NCBI GenBank assembly: GCA_002862585.1
Contig: PKDP01000082.1
Coordinates: 1 to 22,613, forward strand
DNA length: 22,613 nt
Direction of reading: 5' to 3'
DNA from: Flavobacteriales bacterium
Lineage (GTDB): Bacteria > Bacteroidota > Bacteroidia > Flavobacteriales > UBA7312
Shown in pieces: positions 1-7,323 of the stretch (position 1 is its first letter; each line of letters opens with the position of its first letter). The position numbers and the translations under genes were made by a program. Below the pieces are notes generated by a model that saw only the letters and a program-made list of their open reading frames with translations, ran no database searches and was not told the origin of the DNA.

Positions 1-455
1 ACATAACCTGCCTCTGTAAGTACAGTAGCATCGGCAATGCAGAAAGGAACGTTAAGTACTTTAGCAATCGTTCGTGCCAAAAGTGTTTTACCTGTTCCGG
101 TTTCTCCTACCATAATGATATTGGATTTTTCAATCTCAATTTCTTCTGCATCTGTAGAAGGTGGTTGTACTAATCGCTTGTAATGGTTGTAAACGGCTAC
201 AGACAATACCTTTTTGGCTTCATCTTGTCCAATAACGTATTTGTCCAAATGGGATTTAATATCAATGGGCTTAAGCAAATTCATTTGGGCGGCAAGCACT
301 TGTTGGTCTTTGCCTTCTTTTTCAGAATGGACAATCCCTACGGCTTGTTCTATGCAGCTATCGCAAATGTGAGAGTCAATTCCAGCAATGAGTACATTTG
401 TATCTTGCTTATCTCTCCCGCAAAATGAACAATTGATATTTTTATCTTCAGACAT
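1..455 (-). CDS. clpX: ClpX, ATPase subunit of the ClpXP protease (N-terminal part, cut by window edge)
   Basis: ClpX is the AAA+ unfoldase that recognises tagged or damaged proteins and feeds them into ClpP in the cytoplasm. About 151 N-terminal residues are present; the rest lies beyond base 1. The product starts MSEDKNINCSFCGR and carries the ClpX zinc-binding domain with C9, C12, C31 and C34. The AAA+ domain follows, with the Walker A motif GETGTGKT and then DATVLTEAGY. The Glu after the first Gly of Walker A (where E. coli has Pro) is, from memory, usual in Bacteroidota. The ATG at 455-453 is chosen because the zinc finger follows at once. It lies downstream of tig and clpP on the same strand, but a hairpin and a promoter-like box separate it from clpP, so it may be transcribed both by read-through and on its own. 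Identification is firm. Confidence 0.97.
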   Translation of the reverse strand, partial: MSEDKNINCSFCGRDKQDTNVLIAGIDSHICDSCIEQAVGIVHSEKEGKDQQVLAAQMNLLKPIDIKSHLDKYVIGQDEAKKVLSVAVYNHYKRLVQPPSTDAEEIEIEKSNIIMVGETGTGKTLLARTIAKVLNVPFCIADATVLTEAGY

Positions 456-459
456 GGTA

Positions 460-467
460 CAAAAATA
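460..467 (-). promoter_or_regulatory. Putative -7 box (TATTTTTG) of clpX
   Basis: The minus strand reads TATTTTTG, a full match to the Bacteroidota -7 consensus TAnnTTTG. Only 4 nt (TACC) separate it from the clpX ATG. If transcription starts a few bases past the box, as usual in this phylum, the clpX mRNA would have almost no 5' leader. I see no clear -33 TTG element, so this is inference from motif and position. Confidence 0.5.
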
Positions 468-470
468 CTA

Positions 471-501
471 AAAAACCACACACCCTAGGCATGTGGTTTT
501 T
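471..501 (-). terminator. Hairpin between clpP and clpX, terminator or attenuator
   Basis: Arms AAAAACCACA (471-480) and TGTGGTTTTT (492-501) pair perfectly over 10 bp around an 11-nt loop. Read on the minus strand, the stem ends in a run of T, as in an intrinsic terminator. It lies 23 bp after the clpP stop and 15 bp before the clpX ATG, so it could end or reduce tig-clpP transcripts before clpX. The structure is symmetric enough to work on either strand, but no plus-strand gene ends here. Confidence 0.65.
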
Positions 502-524
502 GATTAGTCTTATTTTAAAATGGA

Positions 525-1202
525 TTAGGCTTTCTTAACGAGTACTTCGTCAATCATTCCATATTCTTTAGCCTCTTCAGCCGTCATCCAGTAGTCTCTG
601 TCACCATCTTTCCAAACTTCCTCGTAAGTTTTACCAGAGTGTTGGGCGATAATTTCATACAATTCTTTCTTTAACTTCTGAATTTCACGAGCCGTAATTT
701 CAATATCTGAAGCCTGTCCACTGGCACCACCTAAGGGCTGATGAATCATCACTCTGGAATGCTTTAGAGCTGTACGCTTTCCAGTAGCTCCTGCACATAA
801 TAGTACAGCACCCATTGAAGCCGCCATGCCTGTACAGATAGTAGCTACATTAGGGTTGATGTACTGCATAGTATCGTAAATTCCTAAGCCAGCATAAACA
901 CCTCCACCAGGTGAATTCAAATAAATTTGAATACCTCTTTCAGCGTCTACAGATTCTAGAAATAAAAGCTGTGCTTGAATAATATTGGCAACGTAATCGT
1001 TGATAGGCACACCTAAGAAGATGATTCTGTCCATCATCAACCTAGAGAACACGTCCATAGAAGCTACATTCATCGAACGCTCTTCAATAATGGTTGGTGA
1101 GATGTAGTTGGCATAAGCCGACTGAAAACGGTCTAGCGTTGTACTGCTGATACCACGGTCTTTGGTGGCAAATTTTCTAAATTCTTCTGAGGGGTCAAAC
1201 AT
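525..1202 (-). CDS. clpP: ClpP, ATP-dependent Clp protease proteolytic subunit
   Basis: ClpP forms the barrel-shaped serine protease chamber that degrades proteins unfolded by ClpX or similar ATPases. The 225-residue product has the full catalytic triad: Ser129 in GMAASMGA, His154 in VMIHQPLGG and Asp203 in DRDYWM. The oxyanion and strand motif LNSPGGGVYAGLGIYDTM is at about 95-112. The length is slightly above the usual 195-210 because of an N-terminal extension of about 30 residues, probably processed as in other ClpPs. An internal start nearer MNVASMDVFSRLMMDR is possible, but the first ATG lies 13 bp from the tig stop, a normal operon spacing. It is the second gene of tig-clpP-clpX. Identification is firm. 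Confidence 0.97.
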   Translation of the reverse strand: MFDPSEEFRKFATKDRGISSTTLDRFQSAYANYISPTIIEERSMNVASMDVFSRLMMDRIIFLGVPINDYVANIIQAQLLFLESVDAERGIQIYLNSPGGGVYAGLGIYDTMQYINPNVATICTGMAASMGAVLLCAGATGKRTALKHSRVMIHQPLGGASGQASDIEITAREIQKLKKELYEIIAQHSGKTYEEVWKDGDRDYWMTAEEAKEYGMIDEVLVKKA

Positions 1203-1215
1203 AGTCTTATGAAAT

Positions 1216-2556
1216 TTATTTTTCAGAAGCTAATTTAACAAATTCATCGTAAGTGACCTCTTTATTTTTGAGGTTAAACTTTTCTTTGTACAAACTCATT
1301 GTTTTTACATCGTAAAGTTGATTGTAAACCTTCTTACGCTCTTCTTCATTACCCAAGACTTGCACTGCTATTTCTTCTAGCTTTTTATCTTCTGGAGCGG
1401 GCTGTCCGTATTGGGCGAAGTTTGAAATGATAAGCTCTTTAGTGTGACTGATAACGTCCTCATTTTTCACTTCAAGTTCGTTATCTTTTATGATTTTGTT
1501 TTCTATCAACTGCCACTTTAAGCTCTTTGAGTACTGCTCGTACTCTTGTTCTACTTGCTCTTCAGTAAGTCCTTGCTCGTTAGTCGCAGCTAACCATTTT
1601 TTAAGGAAAGTATCTGGTAATGACAGTTTAGTCTTTTTTATGAGGTGAAGAATTACATCGTTTTTCAATTTATTGTCGCTTTCGCCTTCAAAAGATTTTT
1701 CTACCTCTTCTTTGACTTTGGCTCTGAATTCTTTTTCATTTTTTACGGTATCTTTTCCAAACACTTTATCAAATAAATCCTGAGTCATATCTGCAGGCTC
1801 CATTCTACTGATTTTGTTTACTTTAAAAGTAAAATATGCATCTAAAGTTTCTAGTTCTTCTTTCTTAATGTTCAGCATATGGTGAGCATCGTTAGAGAAG
1901 TCTTTGGTGATGTGTAGCTTTACCTCATCGCCTTCGGCTAAGCCTACTAAAGCTTTTTGAGCTTTTTTATCTTGGATTATATCTAGGGCTACAGAAGAAG
2001 TGTGGTTGATACTGCCTTCTAAAGCATTGCCTTCACCGTCAAGCTGAATGAACTCCCCCATAATGAGGTCTGTTTTTTCAGATTTCTCTGGCTGAGTCAT
2101 TTTGCCGTAACGCTTTGCCATGTCGGTTACGTAATGGTCCACCATTTTTTTGTCGGCAACAATTTGCAAGTAATCGAATTTTGACTTTTTTTCAAGAGTT
2201 ACTTTAAACTCTGGGGCAAGACCCATTTCGTACTCAAATTCGAAATCGGTAGCATTGTCCCAATCCACTTCTGAAGTAAGCGGCAGAGGGTTTCCTAAAA
2301 CCTCAACTTTATTTTCAGTAATATGCTTGTAAATCGCTTCTTGCAATAATTTGTTTACCTCGTCTACTAACACAGATTTACCAATCATTTTCTTTACTTG
2401 ACCCATGGGTACTTTTCCTTTTCTAAAACCAGGTATGCTTGCTGTCTTTCTGTAATTAACGATTACTGCTTCTACTTTCTCTTGGTAGTCTTCGCTGCTT
2501 AGCTGAACTTTAAGTTTAGCATTTAAATCGTCTATTTTTTCTTGTGTAATATTCAT
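1216..2556 (-). CDS. tig: Trigger factor, ribosome-associated chaperone
   Basis: Trigger factor binds the ribosomal exit tunnel and shields nascent chains. The 446-residue product has the N-terminal ribosome-binding domain with the signature GFRKGKVP at 43-50. A central region at about 150-245 corresponds to the FKBP-type isomerase domain but looks diverged. A long charged helical C-terminal domain follows (about 250-430), with LPDTFLKKWL typical of the SurA-like arms. The length fits the family. It is the first gene of tig-clpP-clpX, with only 13 bp to clpP, so chaperone and protease are probably co-expressed. A consensus -7 box lies 29 nt upstream of the ATG. Identification is firm despite the divergence typical of Bacteroidota trigger factors. 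Confidence 0.95.
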   Translation of the reverse strand: MNITQEKIDDLNAKLKVQLSSEDYQEKVEAVIVNYRKTASIPGFRKGKVPMGQVKKMIGKSVLVDEVNKLLQEAIYKHITENKVEVLGNPLPLTSEVDWDNATDFEFEYEMGLAPEFKVTLEKKSKFDYLQIVADKKMVDHYVTDMAKRYGKMTQPEKSEKTDLIMGEFIQLDGEGNALEGSINHTSSVALDIIQDKKAQKALVGLAEGDEVKLHITKDFSNDAHHMLNIKKEELETLDAYFTFKVNKISRMEPADMTQDLFDKVFGKDTVKNEKEFRAKVKEEVEKSFEGESDNKLKNDVILHLIKKTKLSLPDTFLKKWLAATNEQGLTEEQVEQEYEQYSKSLKWQLIENKIIKDNELEVKNEDVISHTKELIISNFAQYGQPAPEDKKLEEIAVQVLGNEEERKKVYNQLYDVKTMSLYKEKFNLKNKEVTYDEFVKLASEK

Positions 2557-2585
2557 CGTCTGAACGTTTGTAATTTATTGGGGTT

Positions 2586-2593
2586 CAAAAGTA
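2586..2593 (-). promoter_or_regulatory. Putative -7 box (TACTTTTG) of tig-clpP
   Basis: The minus strand reads TACTTTTG, a full match to TAnnTTTG, 29 nt upstream of the tig ATG. This predicts a leader of roughly 20-25 nt. No TTG is seen at the usual -33 distance. It is the natural promoter of the tig-clpP(-clpX) operon. Confidence 0.55.
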
Positions 2594-2671
2594 ATTAATA
2601 TTCTGGTATCTGCCATTCTATTGTCTAGCTATATTATTTTTCGTAATTTAGTTAAGCTTAAAACTAAAGTC

Positions 2672-3526
2672 ATGAATATATGCAAGTCAGCAAGAAGAAC
2701 TCTAATTTTACTATTTTTCATTATTACTATTCAAGTTATAGGGCAGAGTGGCAATCAATTGATTCGTAAACATACCGTTAGTAATGTATCATCTTTAGGC
2801 AGTATCACCAATACATTGGAGGGAAATCTAATTTATATAGAAAGTACGGATGTTGTTTGCTACTATTACGGTATTAATTGGGTGAATTTATCTTAAACTT
2901 CCAGTTTAAGCTCAATCAATTGGGAATTGGTGGGTAATACAGCGGCTCCATCAGATTTTTTAGGCACTACCAATACAATAACACTGACTTGGATATTCGC
3001 ACTAATAACATTCAAAAAATAACAGTAAAAAATGATGGGAAAGTAGGTGTCAATACTACTAACCCAAGGGGAATTTTCCAAGTAGGAAATAATCAATTTA
3101 TTGTAAGCACAAACGGTAACGTAGGTATTGGCATAAACCCTACTCAAAAACTACACGTGAATGGTAATATTTTGGCAACAGTCTCTATCGTTACCGATTA
3201 TGTTTTGGACACTATTTTGAGGGAGAAAGGCTACAAAAACCTGAGTATCAATTTACTGAACTGAAAAAATCATTGAATTTGCCAAGAAACATCACCATTT
3301 GCCTAATATTCCTTCTGAAGAAGAAGTAAAAGAAAAAGGTGGAATATTACTTAACGAAGCAGTTGAACAAAACTTAGAGAAAATTGAAGAACTGTATTTA
3401 CACATCTACGAACTCCACCATAAGAAAGATAGTTTAAAAGCGGTATTATAACAAAAAATTAATCAAAAGTAAAAGGTAAATATAAAACAACAGATTAAGC
3501 GTGTAGAAGCGGTGTTGGAAGAGTGA
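2672..3526 (+). pseudogene. Decayed gene for a secreted coiled-coil, tail-fibre-like Bacteroidota protein
   Basis: One ancestral gene can be followed through three frames. It starts with ATG 2672 and a signal peptide (MNICKSARRTLILLFFIITI, then QVIGQ). The frame meets stop TAA 2894-2896 but continues beyond it with SSINWELVGNTAAPSDFLGT. Near 2970-2977 the frame slips by -1 to NNTDLDIRTNNIQK, then VGVNTTNP and NGNVGIGINPTQKLHVNGNI. A second -1 slip near 3212 gives YFEGERLQKPEYQFTELKK. A third -1 slip in the A6 run at 3264-3269 gives EFAKKHHHLPNIPSEEEVKE and a coiled coil with KIEELYLHIYELHHKK. Stops at 3449 and 3470 interrupt this last frame, which resumes with QQIKRVEAVLEE and ends at TGA 3526. 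The VGIG...QKLHVNGN and HHLPNIPS motifs are common in secreted Bacteroidota proteins annotated as tail-fibre-like. The upstream box TATTTTTC (2635-2642) misses the -7 consensus by one base. Sequencing error cannot be excluded but is unlikely for six lesions beside intact genes. Confidence 0.85.
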
Positions 3527-3558
3527 AATAAATCGAAAGAAAAAAAGATTAGCATTAA

Positions 3559-3584
3559 AAAACCTCCTGTCAACAGGAGGTTTT
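3559..3584. terminator. Bidirectional intrinsic terminator between the pseudogene and the M3 peptidase gene
   Basis: Arms AAAACCTCCTGT (3559-3570) and ACAGGAGGTTTT (3573-3584) are perfectly complementary, giving a GC-containing stem with a very small loop flanked by A and T runs. It lies 32 bp past the last stop of the plus-strand pseudogene and 21 bp past the stop of the minus-strand peptidase gene, so it can end transcription from both sides. Confidence 0.8.
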
Positions 3585-3605
3585 AAATTATTTAGAAACA
3601 ATAAT

Positions 3606-5318
3606 CTAACGATTTAACTGAGCCTTTATAAAGTCTGCCAATTCATTCACATAGGCTTGAGAGAAATTAAACTCAATTCCTGCCGTCTGGTATATCTCAC
3701 CGATAGACTTAGTATAGCCTAATTTTAGAGCCTCATCGTAATTACTCAAGGCTTCTTTCCCTAATTGCTTATAACTTCTCCACATAGCAATAGCTCCTAA
3801 CTGTGCCATTCCGTATTCTATGTAGTAAAAAGGAACTTCGTACAAGTGCAATTGCTTTTGCCATAGGTTCAATAAAGCACCTTCTTGCCCGTCCCAGTCT
3901 ACAATAGAGCTGCCCAGCTTTTGCATAATGTTTTTCCACTCTGCTCGTCTTTCCTGAGCAGTGTGTGGCGTAGTATAAATCCAATGCTGAAACTTGTCAA
4001 TGGCAGCTATCCAAGGTAAGCCTTCCAATACTTTTTGCATTTGCTCAGTTTTGGCACGGACTAACTCGTCTTCATTTGAATAGAATTCATCCCAAGTATC
4101 CATACTTATTAGCTCCATAGACATAGACGCTAATTCGGCAACTTCTGAAGGAGTACTTTTGAAATCGCATAAATCCAAATCCCTACTCAAAAAGGAATGA
4201 ATGGCGTGTCCACCCTCATGAACCATAGTCACTAGGTCGCGATGAGAACCCACCGCATTCATATAGATAAAGGGTACACCTATTTCATACAAAGGGTAAT
4301 TGAAACCACCTGGCGCCTTACCTTCCTTAGAAACCAAATCAATATGCTTCATAGCTTTCATTGTACTCAAACACTGCCCGTAATATGGGCTTAGTCTCTC
4401 AAAGCATCGAATGGATTTGTCAATTAAATCCTCGCCACCATCAAAAGGTTTTAAAGGGGCCTTACCCTCAGCATCTACAGAAGTATCCCAAGGATTGTAA
4501 GTCTCTAGCTTCATTTTATTTTTTCTGCCAGCATCAAAAGATTCAATAATAGGAACTATCTCTTTTTCTATCGCAGTATGAAAATCTGCACAATCTTCAG
4601 GGGTGTAATCGAATCGACCCATAGCAGCAAACATATAATCGCGGTAATTATCAAAGCCAGAATTTTTAGCAATCTGTTGCCTCAAAGCAATTAAATCATC
4701 AAATAACACATCCAATTTCTCCACATCTTCCGCACGCCTTTGGCTCATCTTTTCATAAACCTCTTGACGTTTACTTCTGTCTGTATCCTTTAAAAACTGA
4801 GCCGCTTTTTGCATGGTCATTTTTTCACCATCAACCTCCACAGTCATCTTAGCAGCAATAGCACCATATTCTTGTTGCTTAGTTTCCATTTCGGTAAAGA
4901 GCGGAATATTTTCCTCTCTAAAAATCTCAATAGTCTTGTGTAAACCCCTCAAATAAATATGGTATTTCTCTTGGTCTAGCTCTTTAAAAAACGGACTTTC
5001 GGACACCTTTACATTGAGCTTGTGGCTGTAAGGCGCTACCTTAGGTGATATTTCAGTAACCCAAAAATGAAAGGCTTTCGAAAGATCTTCATCTCTAGTA
5101 TCAATATTCATTTTAATGTATCGCCATGCCTGCTCTTCTTCAAGTACAGATTCTAGCTCACTGCGGTTTAGCATCCACTGCTCCAAGTCAGATACAGACT
5201 GAATATTGGCATCGAGTAAGCTTTGAAAGTAATTTTCTATTTGTAACCACGACTTTACATCTAAATCTTCATCTATAAAATGTCGCTTTGGACGTGTAGG
5301 GATATCTACTGTAAGCAT
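3606..5318 (-). CDS. M3 family oligoendopeptidase (PepF-like)
   Basis: This is a cytoplasmic zinc metallopeptidase that cleaves short peptides, probably in the breakdown of peptides released by proteases. The 570-residue product has the zinc motif HEGGH at 367-371 (ligands His367 and His371, catalytic Glu368). The likely third ligand is Glu395 in SEVAELASMSMELI, at the spacing expected for family M3. The upstream stretch GGFNYPLYEIGVPFIYMN and the downstream VPFYYIEYGMAQLGA also fit M3 oligoendopeptidases. There is no signal peptide. The start lies 5 bp after the stop of the DUF5606 gene, so the two are one operon, ending at the hairpin 3559-3584. The family is certain; the pepF name itself is not, because M3 subfamilies differ in substrate. 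Confidence 0.93.
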   Translation of the reverse strand: MLTVDIPTRPKRHFIDEDLDVKSWLQIENYFQSLLDANIQSVSDLEQWMLNRSELESVLEEEQAWRYIKMNIDTRDEDLSKAFHFWVTEISPKVAPYSHKLNVKVSESPFFKELDQEKYHIYLRGLHKTIEIFREENIPLFTEMETKQQEYGAIAAKMTVEVDGEKMTMQKAAQFLKDTDRSKRQEVYEKMSQRRAEDVEKLDVLFDDLIALRQQIAKNSGFDNYRDYMFAAMGRFDYTPEDCADFHTAIEKEIVPIIESFDAGRKNKMKLETYNPWDTSVDAEGKAPLKPFDGGEDLIDKSIRCFERLSPYYGQCLSTMKAMKHIDLVSKEGKAPGGFNYPLYEIGVPFIYMNAVGSHRDLVTMVHEGGHAIHSFLSRDLDLCDFKSTPSEVAELASMSMELISMDTWDEFYSNEDELVRAKTEQMQKVLEGLPWIAAIDKFQHWIYTTPHTAQERRAEWKNIMQKLGSSIVDWDGQEGALLNLWQKQLHLYEVPFYYIEYGMAQLGAIAMWRSYKQLGKEALSNYDEALKLGYTKSIGEIYQTAGIEFNFSQAYVNELADFIKAQLNR

Positions 5319-5323
5319 AATGT

Positions 5324-5752
5324 TTATTTTTTATCTTCTGTTATTTCTTTGGCTTGCTTTGGAGCTTTAGGCATTTCTATTAATCTAATCTCCTGTAATA
5401 TATTGTACCACTGGGCTAACTTTTTTATGTCCGAATGGTATACTTGATCTTCGTCAAATTCTGGCAATACCTCACGCATCCAAGTAAACATTTCCACTTT
5501 TGAGGATTTGTGATTGATACATTGCCCACCATTTTCTTTTTTGGCAATAGCATCAAAAATATCTGAAAGTGGCATAGTATCAGTATAGGTGTAAATGCCT
5601 ATATCTTCTAATGCACTGACTTGATGAGAGGCATTCAAAGGCATGCGTTTTTTATCGACAATACCTTCAACTAAAATAGTGTTTTTAGCCTGACTGATTA
5701 GCTTGTACAATCCTGGTTTTCCTGAAATAGATAATATTCCTTCTAGATTCAT
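5324..5752 (-). CDS. DUF5606 family protein
   Basis: A small cytoplasmic protein of 142 residues without signal peptide or membrane segment. The N-terminus (MNLEGILSISGKPGLYKLIS, then LVEGIVDKKRMPL) matches the DUF5606 family that I know from Bacteroidota. It contains a predicted beta-rich first half and a charged lysine-rich tail ending KQAKEITEDKK. The function is unknown. The fold of the first half, with a glycine-rich turn and a later basic region, resembles small nucleic-acid-associated domains, but this is only an impression. It has its own consensus -7 box 19 nt upstream and is followed at 5 bp by the M3 peptidase gene, so the two share a transcript. Confidence 0.8.
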   Translation of the reverse strand: MNLEGILSISGKPGLYKLISQAKNTILVEGIVDKKRMPLNASHQVSALEDIGIYTYTDTMPLSDIFDAIAKKENGGQCINHKSSKVEMFTWMREVLPEFDEDQVYHSDIKKLAQWYNILQEIRLIEMPKAPKQAKEITEDKK

Positions 5753-5771
5753 TTTTAAAATTTTAGAAGTG

Positions 5772-5779
5772 CAAAACTA
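5772..5779 (-). promoter_or_regulatory. Putative -7 box (TAGTTTTG) of the DUF5606-peptidase operon
   Basis: The minus strand reads TAGTTTTG, a full match to TAnnTTTG, 19 nt before the ATG. It sits in the 63-bp gap after the HsdR-like gene, so the downstream pair can be transcribed on its own. Confidence 0.55.
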
Positions 5780-5815
5780 CAATTTTGAAACTAAGAATTT
5801 GACCTTTATTGAAAA

Positions 5816-6280
5816 TTAATACGATGATTCAATAGTGCTAAAAGAAGGTATATCTTCCAGAAAAGTAAAGCTATTGACTTCATAATTCATCTGACAGCAG
5901 TAATGTTTTAAACCGTTTGTTACGAGCAAATAAGGCGCTTTTAGCTCAAAGTTATAGCGTGCAATTTGCTCAAATACACTCTGATTAATCTTTACAGAAG
6001 ATGCCTTGCACTCCACCAATAAAACGGCTTTGCCATTGCGGTCGTAACAAATAATATCAGCACGTTTTTTCATAGTGTTGTAAGTCAAGCCTTGCTCGAC
6101 AGTTATCCAAGAAGGAGAAAATTGTTTATGATGAATTAGGTGATGCACCATATTCTGTCGTACCCACTCTTCAGGGGTAAGTTTGACGTATTTTTTTCTA
6201 ATAACATCAAAAATATGTGTGATTCCTTCAATACTTTTAAGATTGAAGTCGTATTTTGGCAAGCTCAAATCATACATCAT
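5816..6280 (-). CDS. Stand-alone HsdR N-terminal-like (PD-(D/E)XK nuclease fold) protein
   Basis: The product of about 154 residues matches the type I restriction enzyme R subunit N-terminal domain (HSDR_N) but lacks the helicase part. With the start at 6280, the nuclease residues are Asp75 in RADIICYD and Glu90-x-Lys92 in LLVECKAS. A QxxxY motif follows (Gln105-Tyr109 in QIARY), as in RecB-like and HsdR nucleases. An earlier ATG at 6340 exists, but it would run through the start of holA on the other strand; two adjacent ATGs at 6280 and 6277 before YDLSLPKYDF are better. The divergent holA start is only 13 bp away. There is no methylase or specificity subunit nearby, so it is not a restriction system here. 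From memory, similar small proteins beside holA are common in Bacteroidota. The role is unknown; DNA repair or replication is a guess from context. Confidence 0.82.
   Translation of the reverse strand: MMYDLSLPKYDFNLKSIEGITHIFDVIRKKYVKLTPEEWVRQNMVHHLIHHKQFSPSWITVEQGLTYNTMKKRADIICYDRNGKAVLLVECKASSVKINQSVFEQIARYNFELKAPYLLVTNGLKHYCCQMNYEVNSFTFLEDIPSFSTIESSY
6252..6258 (+). promoter_or_regulatory. Weak -7-like box (TATTTTG) before holA
   Basis: TATTTTG is one base short of the TAnnTTTG consensus and lies 35 nt before the holA ATG, inside the divergent HsdR-like coding sequence. The same shortened form precedes pyrG. The tight divergent arrangement requires the holA promoter to lie within the neighbouring gene, which supports this weak call. 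Confidence 0.3.
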
Positions 6281-6293
6281 AATAAGCAAAGAA

Positions 6294-7292
6294 ATGAAAT
6301 TTGAAAACATCCTTTCAGATTTAGAGGCAAAAAAATACAATCCAGTGTATTTTTTAATGGGAGAAGAAAGTTTATTTATTGATAAAATATCTGATTATAT
6401 CGGTAAAAATGTTTTGGATGAAGCTGAAAAAGATTTTAATCAGTCCATTATTTATGGCAAGGAAAGCAGCATTGAAAGCGTATTAAGTAAAGCCAAACAG
6501 TTCCCCTTAATGGGCGATAAAGTTGTTGTAATCGTTAAAGAGGCTCAACACCTTAAGAAAATTGAACTACTGCAAAGCTATATCGAAAACCCTCAGCAGT
6601 CTACTATTCTAGTCATTTGCTATAAAAATAAAGTGTTGGACAAACGCAAAAGCTTTGCCAAAGTAGTGGCAAAAAAAGCCGTTCTTTTTGAAAGTAAAAA
6701 ACTGTATGATAATCAAATTCCTGAATGGATAGGTAATTATGTCTCAAGTAAAAACTACCAAATTCAGTACAAAGCATCTTATTTGCTCGGCGAATACCTT
6801 GGCAACGACCTCAACAAAATTACCAATGAGCTTAACAAACTCATGATTATTGTTCCTGAAAATTCAGAGATAAGCTCAGATATTATAGAACGAAACATTG
6901 GCATCAGCAAAGACTTCAATAACTTTGAACTTACCAACGCTTTAGGTCAAAAAGACATTTTGAAGTCAAACAGAATAATCACTTATTTTGCCAACAACCC
7001 AAAATCAAATCCTCTTGTGTTTACTTTGGGAGTCTTGTTTAACTTTTTCCAAAAAGTACTGCTTTGCCATGTGCTAACGGACAAATCTCAACGGAACGTT
7101 GCAACAGAATTAAAAATTAATCCGTATTTCATTAAGGATTATCAACTGGCTGCCAAACATTATGGTAAGCGTAAGTGTATGACTATCATCTCGTTACTTA
7201 GAGAATATGATATGAAATGTAAAGGCGTTGACAATGCCACCACGCCTGACGGCGAACTTCTTAAAGAATTACTTTATAAAATTCTGCATTAA
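6294..7292 (+). CDS. holA: DNA polymerase III, delta subunit
   Basis: HolA is the clamp-loader subunit that opens the sliding beta clamp during replication. The start at 6294 gives a 332-residue protein beginning MKFENILSDLEAKKYNPVYF, then LMGEESLFIDKISDYI, the typical N-terminal signature of the delta family. As expected for delta, there is no ATP-binding P-loop. The middle part (LLGEYLGNDLNKITNELNKL) and the C-terminal helical collar domain (RNVATELKINPYFIKDY) also fit. A longer reading from 6183 is open but adds a segment antisense to the neighbouring gene and is unlikely to be translated. Length is close to the family's usual 330-345. It diverges from the HsdR-like gene and is followed at 31 bp by the TonB receptor gene, which has its own promoter box. 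Confidence 0.92.
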   Translation: MKFENILSDLEAKKYNPVYFLMGEESLFIDKISDYIGKNVLDEAEKDFNQSIIYGKESSIESVLSKAKQFPLMGDKVVVIVKEAQHLKKIELLQSYIENPQQSTILVICYKNKVLDKRKSFAKVVAKKAVLFESKKLYDNQIPEWIGNYVSSKNYQIQYKASYLLGEYLGNDLNKITNELNKLMIIVPENSEISSDIIERNIGISKDFNNFELTNALGQKDILKSNRIITYFANNPKSNPLVFTLGVLFNFFQKVLLCHVLTDKSQRNVATELKINPYFIKDYQLAAKHYGKRKCMTIISLLREYDMKCKGVDNATTPDGELLKELLYKILH

Positions 7293-7298
7293 ATAAAG

Positions 7299-7306
7299 TA
7301 ACTTTG
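7299..7306 (+). promoter_or_regulatory. Putative -7 box (TAACTTTG) of the TonB receptor gene
   Basis: TAACTTTG is a full match to TAnnTTTG in the 31-bp gap between holA and the receptor gene, 17 nt before the ATG. It suggests the receptor is transcribed independently of holA. No TTG is found at the usual upstream distance. Confidence 0.6.
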
Positions 7307-7323
7307 CACGTTTTGAAAAATAA

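Noticed and set aside
2893..3147. Antisense open frame of 84 codons on the minus strand across the pseudogene.
   Set aside because: The sense strand carries the recognisable protein remains; the antisense product resembles nothing and has no promoter box.
3264..3269. Programmed frameshifting in the A6 run.
   Set aside because: Two other frameshifts and three stops in the same gene show general decay rather than a regulated slip.
5816..6280. A type I restriction-modification system.
   Set aside because: Only the HsdR N-terminal-like domain is present; there is no helicase part, HsdM or HsdS nearby.
6183..6293. Longer reading of holA starting at 6183.
   Set aside because: The added 37 residues are antisense to the HsdR-like coding region and do not look like delta; the family N-terminus begins at MKFENILS (6294).
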